A stretch of DNA of 64,000 bases from an uncultured Mobiluncus sp. (GTDB lineage Bacteria; Actinomycetota; Actinomycetes; Actinomycetales; Actinomycetaceae). The notes under the pieces are model-generated. The model saw nothing but the letters and a program-made list of their open reading frames with translations, was not told where the DNA came from and made no database searches. The DNA is taken from contig NZ_CALUCZ010000017.1 of the NCBI RefSeq assembly GCF_943914685.1, positions 4,707 through 68,706 on the forward strand, read 5' to 3'. Of the stretch, positions 9,123 through 17,181 are shown piece after piece. The stretch's first letter is position 1, and every line of letters starts with the position of its first letter. The position numbers and the translations under genes are program-made.

Positions 9123-9455
9123 AGCTCGCGGGGAGAACCTCTTGAATGTTCAAGAAAAAGATGGAAATCGAGCTACCGGGGGATAAATGTAATCAGAAGA
9201 CACTGCGTCATAAACTGAGAGAAGCCTGAAAAAAATATTTCTCAGCATTATTAAAAATAATTCCGCAATGAACGTAAGCGGTCGGATTGAAAGCTTACAA
9301 GGTGGTAAAAGTCTAATGCTGGGAATACGGTAAGTTACAGCTGTGTAATCTTCCAGAAACCACCTTTACCAGGGCGTATAGTTCGGACATTTGTACTAAC
9401 AAAAACCTACTTGATGTAAAAATAGCGGGGTTCCCAGGAACTTCCCATGAACCCC
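9123..9455 (+). ncRNA. Candidate structured RNA or long leader upstream of flgB
   Basis: Several stems can be drawn. AGCTCG (9123-9128) pairs with CGAGCT (9169-9174) and encloses a CTTGA/TCAAG hairpin (9141-9154). AAGGTGG (9299-9305) pairs with CCACCTT (9360-9366). Nested inside are CTGGGA (9319-9324) with TTCCAG (9351-9356) and TTACA/TGTAA (9335-9348). GGGGTTC (9427-9433) pairs with GAACCCC (9449-9455). There is no open frame. I do not recognise the family; an Rfam search including the raiA motif would be the test. It could be an independent RNA or a 5' leader controlling the 24-kb flagellar unit. Confidence 0.45.
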
Positions 9456-9602
9456 AAACGCAATAATTAAATTTCCTCGACAAATCCTTGGGAACTGCCG
9501 ATACTTGAATATGTCAGCGCAAAAAGCACTGAACCGCAAGCAGGAAGTTATGCGGAATGAGGATCGAAGGAATGATCCAGCGAGATAACATGTGAGGTCG
9601 TC
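9456..9602 (+). promoter_or_regulatory. flgB upstream region
   Basis: Contains GCCGATAC at 9497-9504, which resembles a sigma-28 -10 box, but no TAAA lies 15 bases upstream. GGATC/GATCC can form a small hairpin at 9561-9578. GAGG at 9594 is the flgB ribosome site. The actual start of transcription is not determined. Confidence 0.35.
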
Positions 9603-9950
9603 ATGTTTGATTCTGTTGGTTACGTAGCAATGCGAACCGCGCTGGATGGATTGTCAATGCGTCAGCGAGTCATCGCCGACAACATCGCCAATATTCAGAC
9701 GCCGGGATTCTTAGCCGGCAAGGTATCATTCGAAAATGAACTGGCTCGCGCCGTTGAGTTCGGACACCCTGCCACCACGCATATCGCCACTGCTCGCTCC
9801 TTGGAGCCCACTCGTATCGACGGTAACAATGTCAATCTGGACACTGAAACCATCTCGAGTGTGGATACGGTTCTTCGCTTCCAGCTGGCTACCCAAGCAA
9901 TCAGTGGGGAATATACCAACATTCGCTCGGCCATGAGGACGACATCATGA
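9603..9950 (+). CDS. flgB: Flagellar proximal rod protein FlgB
   Basis: 115 residues, typical. Proximal rod subunit joining the MS ring through FliE. The rod/hook family N-terminus is visible: MRTALDGLSMRQRVIADNIANIQTPGFLAGKVSFE (residues 9-43, in pieces), with the conserved DNIANIQTPG. The C-terminus TVLRFQLATQAISGEYTNIRSAM forms the paired helix. First gene of the long flagellar series; its stop overlaps the flgC start by 4 bases. Confidence 0.95.
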   Translation: MFDSVGYVAMRTALDGLSMRQRVIADNIANIQTPGFLAGKVSFENELARAVEFGHPATTHIATARSLEPTRIDGNNVNLDTETISSVDTVLRFQLATQAISGEYTNIRSAMRTTS

Positions 9951-10345
9951 CCACGTTTGGAGCAATCGGTATCGCTGGAACCGGCATGACAGTCAACCGT
10001 AAATGGTTGGACTGCATCTCGGACAACATCGCCAATATCAACACCACTAAACCCATGGACGAAGAGGCTTTCCGAGCCCGCTACGTCGTGGCTCAGGCTG
10101 TTGATTACGGGCGTCCAGCAGGAACGATGGTATCGGGCATTGCGCTCGGTGGCACCGATGGACGGATCGTGTACGACCCCCGCGATCCGAACGCGAATGA
10201 AGAAGGGTATGTCCGCCACCCTGATATTGACTTGGGATCACAGATGACCCAGTTGATTATGGCGCAAAGGGCTTACCAAGCGAACGCTGCCGTGGTGGAC
10301 CGTGCTAAGTCCACTTACGAATCAGCATTGCAAATCGGGAGGTAA
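9947..10345 (+). CDS. flgC: Flagellar proximal rod protein FlgC
   Basis: 132 residues, typical. The N-terminal rod motif GTGMTVNRKWLDCISDNIANINT (residues 10-32, in pieces) and the C-terminal QLIMAQRAYQANAAVVDRAKSTYESAL are diagnostic of FlgC. ATGA overlap with flgB; fliE starts 7 bases after its stop. Exported by the flagellar apparatus to build the rod. Confidence 0.95.
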   Translation: MTTFGAIGIAGTGMTVNRKWLDCISDNIANINTTKPMDEEAFRARYVVAQAVDYGRPAGTMVSGIALGGTDGRIVYDPRDPNANEEGYVRHPDIDLGSQMTQLIMAQRAYQANAAVVDRAKSTYESALQIGR

Positions 10346-10352
10346 GTAAGCC

Positions 10353-10784
10353 ATGCCTTACTCTGTAGACGGTATTGGTAGCAACCTGACCAGTTCCTTG
10401 ACCGGAACTCAGCAGCTGACCAATAACTTCGTACAATCCCTTGGGTTCTCACGTTCCGCAGCCACCCAAGCCGGTCCGTCGCGTCTGGGCGCTAATGCCG
10501 CGCACGTCGCTCCGACTGGCACCGGTCTAACTCCGTTGGGTGGGGATATCCGCGATGTCGCGGAAACCTCTTTCGGCAATGTCTTTGCCGATGCGGTGTA
10601 CAACATGCAGCAACGTGAGAGTACCGCCAAGAAGCTGGGTGTGCAGGCCCTGACCGGGCAACTCAATGATGTCCACCAATACACTATTGCAGCCGCAGAA
10701 TCCCAGCTGACCATGGAACTGACCTCCACCATTCGGAATAAGGCAGTTGATATGTTCAACGAGATTATGAGGATGCAAGCATAA
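10353..10784 (+). CDS. fliE: MS-ring/rod adaptor FliE
   Basis: 143 residues against about 100-110 for many FliE proteins; the extra length is a Ser/Thr-rich N-terminal segment. The FliE core runs from about residue 68 (DVAETSFGNVFADAVYNMQQ) to the C-terminal STIRNKAVDMFNEIMRMQA, the usual ending. FliE joins FliF to FlgB and opens the export gate path. Its stop overlaps the fliF ATG by one base (TAATG). Confidence 0.92.
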   Translation: MPYSVDGIGSNLTSSLTGTQQLTNNFVQSLGFSRSAATQAGPSRLGANAAHVAPTGTGLTPLGGDIRDVAETSFGNVFADAVYNMQQRESTAKKLGVQALTGQLNDVHQYTIAAAESQLTMELTSTIRNKAVDMFNEIMRMQA

Positions 10785-12400
10785 TGCCACCGGTCATCGT
10801 AAACGCAGTAGATAAAGTCAAAAGCACCGTCGGCCAGTTTTCATTGGGCCAAAAGACCCTGTCGATTATCGGGGTGGCCGTGCTCATCTTGGGCGGCATA
10901 GTGCTTTACTCTTGGGTGGCAAGCCCGGATTACACCACTCTGTACTCAGGTTTGACGGATAAAGATCAAGCCGCCGTAACTGAACAGCTCGATTCGCAAG
11001 GCATCAAATATCAAGTCGCCGACAATGGTGTGGTGAAAGTGCCGGCCAAAGATGTGCAGAGCGCACGCATGAGCTTGGCTGCCGCCGACCTGCCCGCCCA
11101 GCCCACTTCCGGTTATGCCGTGTTGGACAACTTGGGCGTAGCGGCTTCAGACTTCCAACAGCAAATGGCCAAGAAACGTGCCCTGGAAGGCGAGCTGGCC
11201 AAGACGATTAACACGATGGACGAAATTGAAAAGTCCTCGGTTGCCCTAGCTATCCCCCAAGAAACCGTGTTTGCCGACCCGAAGAAACCGGTTGCCACCA
11301 CCGCTTCGGTGACTATCACCCCGAAGAATCGCAAAGATGTTACTAATGACACGGTACAGGCGATTATCAATATGGTTTCTGCCTCCGTGCCGAACCTGGA
11401 TAAATCGGGTGTGACCGTGGTCGATACGTTGGGCAATAGCCTGTCTGACAAGGTCGAGGGTGGTACGGCCGCGGCTTCGGAGATGGAAAAGAGTTTGGTC
11501 GCCAAGGCTTTGGCGGTCGTAGAGCCCTTGGTTGGAGTGGGCAATGCCCGCGTTTCGGCGCAAGTTGACCTCTCCCAAGATAACCAAGTGAAAACGACTC
11601 GGGTCTATACCGATCCGGAGGGTGGCGTTAAGCAACTGTCCGCCTCGAACGCGGCCGAACAGTACACAGGAGGTGGAGCCATCGTTGGAGGCGTATTGGG
11701 TCCGGATAACATCGGTAACCCTTATGAGCTGAACGGTAATAACGGGGGCAATTACACCAACACCCAAAATGTGCAGAACAACGCCGTCAACGAAGAGGTG
11801 ACCCAATCGACTCGTGGACCCGGAGCGGCTCTGCGCAAGTCCGTGTCGGTTGTACTGAATCAAGAGACTTCCATGAAACTAGATATGGTACAAGTGCGTG
11901 ACATGGTGGCGGCGGCTACCGGTATCGATGCGGCCACCGGAGACATAGTGAACATTTCCCGCTCCCCGTTTGACGACACGGCAAAGAAAGCGGCCGAAAA
12001 GGCGGCGGCGGATGAAGCGGCCGCGGAGGCCGCGGCAAAGACCGCCTCCCTGATTCGTCAGGCTGTGATTGCTGGGCTGATTATCCTGCTGTTGATTATT
12101 ATCGCGGCGGTGGCCAAGAAACGTGCCAAGGCTCGTGAACGTGAGGCTTTGGACCTCGGCGAGTTGGATCAGCTGCCCGATCCTTACACCTTGAGCGCTC
12201 CGGAAGACGAAGCTCTCGAGATTGAGGCGGCCACGATTCCGGAACCCGAACCGGAGCCCGAACCGGAGCCCGAACCCGAACCTGAACCGGATCCAATCCT
12301 GCTCAAGCTGGAAGCCAAGCGTGAAGAGATTGCCGAACTGGCTCTCGACAAGCCGCAACTGGTTGCTGAACAGCTGCGTTCCTGGATGGGAGGTCACTAA
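10784..12400 (+). CDS. fliF: Flagellar MS-ring protein FliF
   Basis: 538 residues, normal. Two membrane segments are visible: about 22-44 (TLSIIGVAVLILGGIVLYSW) and about 425-445 (LIRQAVIAGLIILLLIIIAAV). The periplasmic YscJ/FliF domains lie between them (SPDYTTLYSGLTDKDQAAV near residue 46). The cytoplasmic tail contains a run of Pro-Glu repeats (nt about 12239-12287) before the C-terminal FliG-binding helix ending QLRSWMGGH. FliG follows 2 bases after the stop. The Pro-Glu linker is unusual but does not break the frame. Confidence 0.96.
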   Translation: MPPVIVNAVDKVKSTVGQFSLGQKTLSIIGVAVLILGGIVLYSWVASPDYTTLYSGLTDKDQAAVTEQLDSQGIKYQVADNGVVKVPAKDVQSARMSLAAADLPAQPTSGYAVLDNLGVAASDFQQQMAKKRALEGELAKTINTMDEIEKSSVALAIPQETVFADPKKPVATTASVTITPKNRKDVTNDTVQAIINMVSASVPNLDKSGVTVVDTLGNSLSDKVEGGTAAASEMEKSLVAKALAVVEPLVGVGNARVSAQVDLSQDNQVKTTRVYTDPEGGVKQLSASNAAEQYTGGGAIVGGVLGPDNIGNPYELNGNNGGNYTNTQNVQNNAVNEEVTQSTRGPGAALRKSVSVVLNQETSMKLDMVQVRDMVAAATGIDAATGDIVNISRSPFDDTAKKAAEKAAADEAAAEAAAKTASLIRQAVIAGLIILLLIIIAAVAKKRAKAREREALDLGELDQLPDPYTLSAPEDEALEIEAATIPEPEPEPEPEPEPEPEPDPILLKLEAKREEIAELALDKPQLVAEQLRSWMGGH

Positions 12401-12402
12401 TC

Positions 12403-13428
12403 ATGGTAGTGTCACAAGCGCTTACTCTCAGCGGACTGCAGAAAGCCGCCTTGCTGCTGATTCAGATTGGCAAGGACCGCGCCGCCCGCGTCATGAGCGA
12501 AATGAATGATGATGAGGTCGAGGCTCTGTCGGCTGAGATTCTGCGGATGACCAACGTGCCCCGCGAAATCACCGCTGATGTCATTGATGAGTTCTATGAA
12601 AACTCCATAGCGTCGGCCAGTTTGCAGCTGGGCCACGGCGGTCTGGATTATGCCCAGAAAGTATTGGAACAGACCTTCGGTCGGGAAAAGGCCGAGGAAA
12701 TCATGGACCGCCTGATGCAGGGAATGCAGGGCCAGCCTTTCGATTTCCTGAAGTCCGCCGACCCGCGTGAAATCGTGACGTTGGTTTCTTCGGAACACCC
12801 CCAGACTATTGCCCTGGTGCTGGCGCACCTGCGTCCGGATCATGCCGCGCGCGTCATGGCCGGTTTAGGACCAAAACTCCAAGGCGATGTGGCGGTGCGG
12901 ATTGCCCAGATGGAACGGGCTAACCCCGAAATGGTGACTTTGGTCGCCGAATCCCTGCAAAAGAAGGCTGAGCAGGTGATTAACTCTGAAGAGATGCAAG
13001 CTATCGGCGGTGTTGAGCCGCTGGTTGACATTATCAACCGGGCTGATCCGGGCACTGAAAAGATGATTCTGACCGGACTGGAAGAACGTGACGAGGATTT
13101 GGCTGATGAAGTCCGTTCCCGGATGTTCGTCTTTGAAGACATCGTTATGCTCGAAGACCGGGGTATTCAGCTGGTGCTACGTCAGGTTGACGGGGCTCGC
13201 CTGGCGATGGCCCTGAAAGGCACGAACGAAGACTTGCGTTCTCGCTTGATGAAGAACCTCTCCGAGCGCGCCCGCCAGAATGTTATGGAAGAAATCGACA
13301 TGCTGGGCAGCGTGCGCATGAGCCAGGTACAGGAGGCTCGTTCCGAAATCGTCCAGCTGATCCGCAAGATGGAGGAATCTGGCCAGATTGTCATCCGCCG
13401 CGAGGAGGAAGACGAATATGTGGCTTGA
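12403..13428 (+). CDS. fliG: Flagellar motor switch protein FliG
   Basis: 341 residues, typical. It binds FliF through its N-domain (GLQKAALLLIQIGKDRAARV), carries the EHPQTIALVLAHL ARM motif near residue 127, and has the C-terminal torque domain with charged residues in DLRSRLMKNLSERARQNVMEEID (about 282-304). It forms the rotor with FliM and FliN. The end of the gene overlaps fliH by 11 bases. Confidence 0.97.
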   Translation: MVVSQALTLSGLQKAALLLIQIGKDRAARVMSEMNDDEVEALSAEILRMTNVPREITADVIDEFYENSIASASLQLGHGGLDYAQKVLEQTFGREKAEEIMDRLMQGMQGQPFDFLKSADPREIVTLVSSEHPQTIALVLAHLRPDHAARVMAGLGPKLQGDVAVRIAQMERANPEMVTLVAESLQKKAEQVINSEEMQAIGGVEPLVDIINRADPGTEKMILTGLEERDEDLADEVRSRMFVFEDIVMLEDRGIQLVLRQVDGARLAMALKGTNEDLRSRLMKNLSERARQNVMEEIDMLGSVRMSQVQEARSEIVQLIRKMEESGQIVIRREEEDEYVA

Positions 13429-14122
13429 TCAGGACCTCTTGGAAGTCAAGGAAAATCAGCGACGCGGCGGCGCGCCCAACCCGGTGGCTTTGTCCACCGC
13501 CGCTGGGTCTGCCACGGCGGGCGCATTCCGATTGGCGGGTGCTTCCAATCAAGCCAAAGGCGACGACAAATCCACCCAGGCTTTCGGATACGCCAAAGGG
13601 TTTTCCTCCGGGTGGGCGGCCGGTCAGAAACGGGCGTCGCGTGAGGCTGAACAGGAACGCAACATCTTAAATGAGGACGCCCGTCTGGCTGAGGAGGCCC
13701 GCACCGAGGCTTATGTGGACGCGATGGATGAAATCCAGGCTATCGCCGATGCGGTTTCCTCCCGGGACGCCCTGGTCATCGAAGAGATGAAAGCCGCGCT
13801 GATGGAAGCGGCAGTCGATTTGGCGGAAGCCCTGATAGGGGCGGAACTGTCCGATGAACCGACTCGCGCCAAAGCGGCGTTAAAGCGGGCTTTGTCGATG
13901 AATGATCCGAAAGACATTGTGAAAGTCAATATGAACCCACAGGATGTGGCTACGCTGACCAGCTTGGGCGTGGATTGCCCGGTGGAGCTGGTTCCCGATT
14001 CGGAACTGGATCCGGGCGACGCGGTGGCTTACATGCCGGAGGGTTTGCTGGATGCCCGGCTGACTTCGGCTGTGCGGCGTGCGCGAGAGGCTCTGGTGTC
14101 CGCCCAAGCAGCCGAGGAGTGA
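13418..14122 (+). CDS. fliH: Flagellar export ATPase regulator FliH
   Basis: 234 residues from the ATG at 13418, which has GAGGAGGAA 7 bases upstream; the frame is open further upstream inside fliG but without a site. FliH/YscL features are the GYAKGFSSGWAAGQ region with Gly spacing (residues about 52-65), a long helix, and the C-terminal domain PTRAKAALKRAL...VKVNMNPQDVATL. It holds FliI inactive and at the base. Located between fliG and fliI as usual. Confidence 0.9.
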   Translation: MWLDQDLLEVKENQRRGGAPNPVALSTAAGSATAGAFRLAGASNQAKGDDKSTQAFGYAKGFSSGWAAGQKRASREAEQERNILNEDARLAEEARTEAYVDAMDEIQAIADAVSSRDALVIEEMKAALMEAAVDLAEALIGAELSDEPTRAKAALKRALSMNDPKDIVKVNMNPQDVATLTSLGVDCPVELVPDSELDPGDAVAYMPEGLLDARLTSAVRRAREALVSAQAAEE

Positions 14123-14127
14123 GCGTC

Positions 14128-15453
14128 TTGGAGCTGGCCACTTTACCATCATTTGTGAGTTTGCTGAACGCCTCGCGTCCCCAACGGGTTGGTGAGGTGG
14201 AGTCAGTTGTGGGTCTGTCTGTGCAGGTCCGCGGGTTGCAATGCTCTGTGGGTGAAGTCGTGTTGGTTGGCGATGATCCCGGAGTTCCCGCCGAAGTGGT
14301 GGCGCTGGACGCGGGTATCGCCTCGTGTATGCCCCTGGACAATCTGGACGGTTTGCGGATTGGTTCTCCGGTTCGCGGTACCGGTTTACCGGCCACAGTT
14401 CCGGTCGGTCCGGCTCTGCTGGGTCGGGTTATTGACGCGGCCGGTCGCCCGCTTGACGGTAAAGGCCCGATTTATGCGGCTGACCGGGTGCCGATTCACG
14501 GGGCGGCTCCCAACGCTTTGGAACGTGCTCGGATTGATATGCCCGTCGCGATGGGGGTGCGTGTCCTGGACACGCTGGTGACTTTGGGGCGAGGCCAGCG
14601 CATTGGTTTGTTTGCCGGTTCCGGGGTCGGTAAGTCAACTTTGATGTCGATGATTGCGCGCGGCACGAACGCAGAAGTTTGTGTCATTGCCCTGGTGGGT
14701 GAGCGCGGGCGTGAGGTACGTGAGTTTTTGGAAGATGACTTGGGCGAGGAGGGTCTGTCCCGTTCGGTTGTGGTGGTGGCGACGTCTGACGAGTCCCCGA
14801 TGCTGCGTAAACGCGCTGCTTTCACCGCCACCCGGGTCGCCGAGTACTACCGAGACGCGGGCCGCCACGTCCTTCTGATGATGGATTCCCTGACCCGTAC
14901 CTGCATGGCGCAACGCGAAATCGGTCTGTCCGTAGGCGAACCGCCCGCCACGCGCGGCTACCCGCCCTCGACCTTCTCGATGATGGCGCAATTGCTGGAA
15001 CGAGCCGGTTCTGGTGCGGTCGGGTCTGTGACCGGTATCTACACGGTGCTGGTGGATGGCGACGACCACAACGAACCCATCGCTGACCAGGCACGTTCTA
15101 TCCTGGATGGGCACGTGGTGTTGGACCGCAAACTGGCGGTAGCCGGCCACTATCCGGCTATCGACGCCCTGGGTTCCATTTCCCGGGTGGCTTCCAAAGT
15201 CACCACACGGGAACAAAAGGAAGCCGCCACCGCCCTGCGGCAGATCATGGGGGCGAAACGTTCGGTCCAGGACCTGCTGGACGTGGGGGCTTATCAGGCG
15301 GGTACGAACCCCGAAGTGGATACGGCTGTGAAATACGATGCTGACATCGAAGCATTCCTGACTCAAAAGACCGATGAAAAGGTGGAATTCGACGCGGCTT
15401 GGTCGCAACTGTTTGATCTCTATCAGGCTTTCAAGTCTGAGGAAGCAGCGTAG
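14128..15453 (+). CDS. fliI: Flagellum-specific export ATPase FliI
   Basis: 441 residues from a TTG at 14128, favoured because GAGGAG lies 8 bases upstream; a GTG at 14119 in frame is the alternative. F1-ATPase beta-like ring ATPase that powers or assists flagellar export. Walker A is GSGVGKST at about residues 164-171. The LVGERGREVREF and MMDSLTR (Walker B) motifs are visible, then the FliI signature GEPPATRGYPPSTFS. Length fits the family (about 440). Confidence 0.96.
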   Translation: MELATLPSFVSLLNASRPQRVGEVESVVGLSVQVRGLQCSVGEVVLVGDDPGVPAEVVALDAGIASCMPLDNLDGLRIGSPVRGTGLPATVPVGPALLGRVIDAAGRPLDGKGPIYAADRVPIHGAAPNALERARIDMPVAMGVRVLDTLVTLGRGQRIGLFAGSGVGKSTLMSMIARGTNAEVCVIALVGERGREVREFLEDDLGEEGLSRSVVVVATSDESPMLRKRAAFTATRVAEYYRDAGRHVLLMMDSLTRTCMAQREIGLSVGEPPATRGYPPSTFSMMAQLLERAGSGAVGSVTGIYTVLVDGDDHNEPIADQARSILDGHVVLDRKLAVAGHYPAIDALGSISRVASKVTTREQKEAATALRQIMGAKRSVQDLLDVGAYQAGTNPEVDTAVKYDADIEAFLTQKTDEKVEFDAAWSQLFDLYQAFKSEEAA

Positions 15454-15465
15454 GGGGTGGAGTAA

Positions 15466-16005
15466 ATGGTAGATCGCGCGTTCCGTCTTCAGGGTTTACT
15501 CAATTTACGCCAGCTCCAAGAGGACCAGGCGGCAGGTCGTCTGGCCTCGGCTCACGCGGACTTAAATCACGCTGACCAACAGCTGTCCTCGGCCCGGGCC
15601 CGGCTCGGTTCCATGCAGACTTCCGGGGCTACAAACCTGGCTGTAGCTGCGGCGATGCGTAACGCAGCGATGATGCAGATTCAAGAGGGCATTGCTCGAA
15701 AAGAGTACGCGCAAGCGGTGGTGGATCAGCGTCAAGACGAATGGCAGGGGGCTCGGCGCCTCACCGCAACCTTAGAAAAGCTTGAGAATCGTCATGCGGA
15801 AGAAGTTATTGCCGATGATTTGCATAAGGAACAGGTTGTTCTTGATGAGCTGGCGTCTCACATGGGCAACACTGGCAGTGCCACGGAAGGCAAAACCGGT
15901 GCGGAACCGCGTGTTCGCACGAAACGGGAAACGCTCCCGAGTGAGTCTATGACGGGCTCAACCAGTCAGCGGACCCCGGATTTTGCCAAGGGAGGTCAAT
16001 TGTGA
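15466..16005 (+). CDS. fliJ: Flagellar export protein FliJ
   Basis: 179 residues; FliJ is usually near 145. The first 130 residues are a two-helix coiled coil (FRLQGLLNLRQLQEDQAAGRLASAHADLNHADQQL, in pieces), starting with the usual RLQ/LL pattern. The last 45 residues are polar and low complexity. FliJ is the central stalk of the FliI ring and an escort for export chaperones. It follows fliI and overlaps the NlpC/P60 gene by 4 bases, as expected for one transcript. Confidence 0.88.
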   Translation: MVDRAFRLQGLLNLRQLQEDQAAGRLASAHADLNHADQQLSSARARLGSMQTSGATNLAVAAAMRNAAMMQIQEGIARKEYAQAVVDQRQDEWQGARRLTATLEKLENRHAEEVIADDLHKEQVVLDELASHMGNTGSATEGKTGAEPRVRTKRETLPSESMTGSTSQRTPDFAKGGQL

Positions 16006-17180
16006 GCCTGGCTAGTGTCCAGTCGAGAATTAGTGCAATTCAAGACATGATTAATGCGTTGAATAATCACGGCCGTCCTCCGGTCTCTGTGACCGAGAGC
16101 GGGGCCGCGAATTCTGCGTCTAAAACTTCCGGGACCTCCGCAGACTTCAGCACCAAGCTGGCCAGCCAAATTTCCGCGGCTAACAAGGCCACGCCCACCC
16201 GAACCTCTGGTAAGGGGGAAGTCCAGGGAGTCCCCGGGACTGCTGAGGCCTTTGTGGAAAAGGTCCGGTCCTATATCGGGGTGCCTTACGTGTGGGGCGG
16301 CACCAATCCTAAGACCGGTTTGGACTGTTCCGGTTTGGTGCAGACTGCCGCGCGGGAAGTCGGCGTGACTTTGCCGCGAGTCACTTATGATCAGCAGCAC
16401 TCCGGGGTGGAAGTGGACGGCATTAAGAATGCCAAACCCGGCGATTTGCTGATTTTGCGCAACTCCGGGCACGTGGCGGTTTATGTCGGTAACGGCAAGG
16501 CGATTCACGCTCCGCGTCCGGGCAAGACCGTGACGGAAGCCAACGTTTCTGACTTGGGTCCGATTGTGACCATTCGTCGCGTCATGCGTTCCGCGGGAGA
16601 TGCTCCGGGGGCGGCTGCTCCCATGGGTAACGCTCTTCCCGCCGTTAATGCTGCCGCAAAAGCTGCTCCTCGGGTGACGCCGGCTGCATCAGGTGGCAGT
16701 CTCGCGGCTGCCCATGCGGTGAGCGACAATCCGGTGACCCAAAACCACGGCAGCGCGGTGGCGCCGTCGGCTGACGCGGTGGGGGCAGGCTTGGTGAGTT
16801 TGCTGGGAGCCTTGGGTAACGCGGCTTTGGCTCAAAATAACGCGGTGCCTGGCGCAGCGAACCGCGGTCCGGCGAATTCGGGCAATCCGTCCGCTGACCT
16901 AGCTGCCGCCCTGGTAGGAGCCCTGTCAGGAGCGGGGGCGGGAGCTACGGGTGCGAATCCGCTGGCGTCCCTGATGGGAACCGCCAACTCGAATAACTCT
17001 TACAGCTCGACGCTGCTCAGCCAGTTCCTGGGTGGCTCCTCCCTGTACGGCTCCAACGCGGCTGGCGGCTTGGGGGCTCTGGCAGGTAACCAGGGCACGA
17101 TGGGAGCCAACGCGAGCTTGAGCAATACGGCTTCGTCTTTGAGCGCGCTGGGCGCCTTACGTTCATCTTTGGGGGTGTGA
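16002..17180 (+). CDS. NlpC/P60 peptidoglycan hydrolase in the flagellar operon (FlgJ-like role)
   Basis: 392 residues from a GTG overlapping the fliJ stop. The NlpC/P60 domain spans about residues 84-196: GVPYVWGGTNPKTGLDCSGLVQ holds the catalytic Cys109, SGHVAVYVG holds His157 and AIHAPRP holds His169. The rest is Ala/Gly/Asn-rich and low complexity. There is no Sec signal peptide, so export through the flagellar system is likely (inference). Flagellar rods need a local wall hydrolase. In many bacteria FlgJ does this with a glucosaminidase domain; none is seen here. Its place before fliK-flgD-flgE fits a rod-stage enzyme. Confidence 0.85.
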   Translation: MSLASVQSRISAIQDMINALNNHGRPPVSVTESGAANSASKTSGTSADFSTKLASQISAANKATPTRTSGKGEVQGVPGTAEAFVEKVRSYIGVPYVWGGTNPKTGLDCSGLVQTAAREVGVTLPRVTYDQQHSGVEVDGIKNAKPGDLLILRNSGHVAVYVGNGKAIHAPRPGKTVTEANVSDLGPIVTIRRVMRSAGDAPGAAAPMGNALPAVNAAAKAAPRVTPAASGGSLAAAHAVSDNPVTQNHGSAVAPSADAVGAGLVSLLGALGNAALAQNNAVPGAANRGPANSGNPSADLAAALVGALSGAGAGATGANPLASLMGTANSNNSYSSTLLSQFLGGSSLYGSNAAGGLGALAGNQGTMGANASLSNTASSLSALGALRSSLGV

Positions 17181-17181
17181 C

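Noticed and set aside
9123..9455. Cyclic-di-GMP riboswitch upstream of flgB
   Set aside because: The conserved core sequences I know for the common c-di-GMP riboswitch class are not seen, so no ligand was assigned.
9497..9504. GCCGATAC as a sigma-28 promoter for flgB
   Set aside because: No TAAA-like box lies 15 bases upstream, unlike the other promoters of this set.
12239..12287. Pro-Glu repeat in FliF as a possible frameshift or phase-variation tract
   Set aside because: The units are codon-length multiples with mixed codons, and the frame continues to a normal FliF C-terminus, so it is better seen as a linker.
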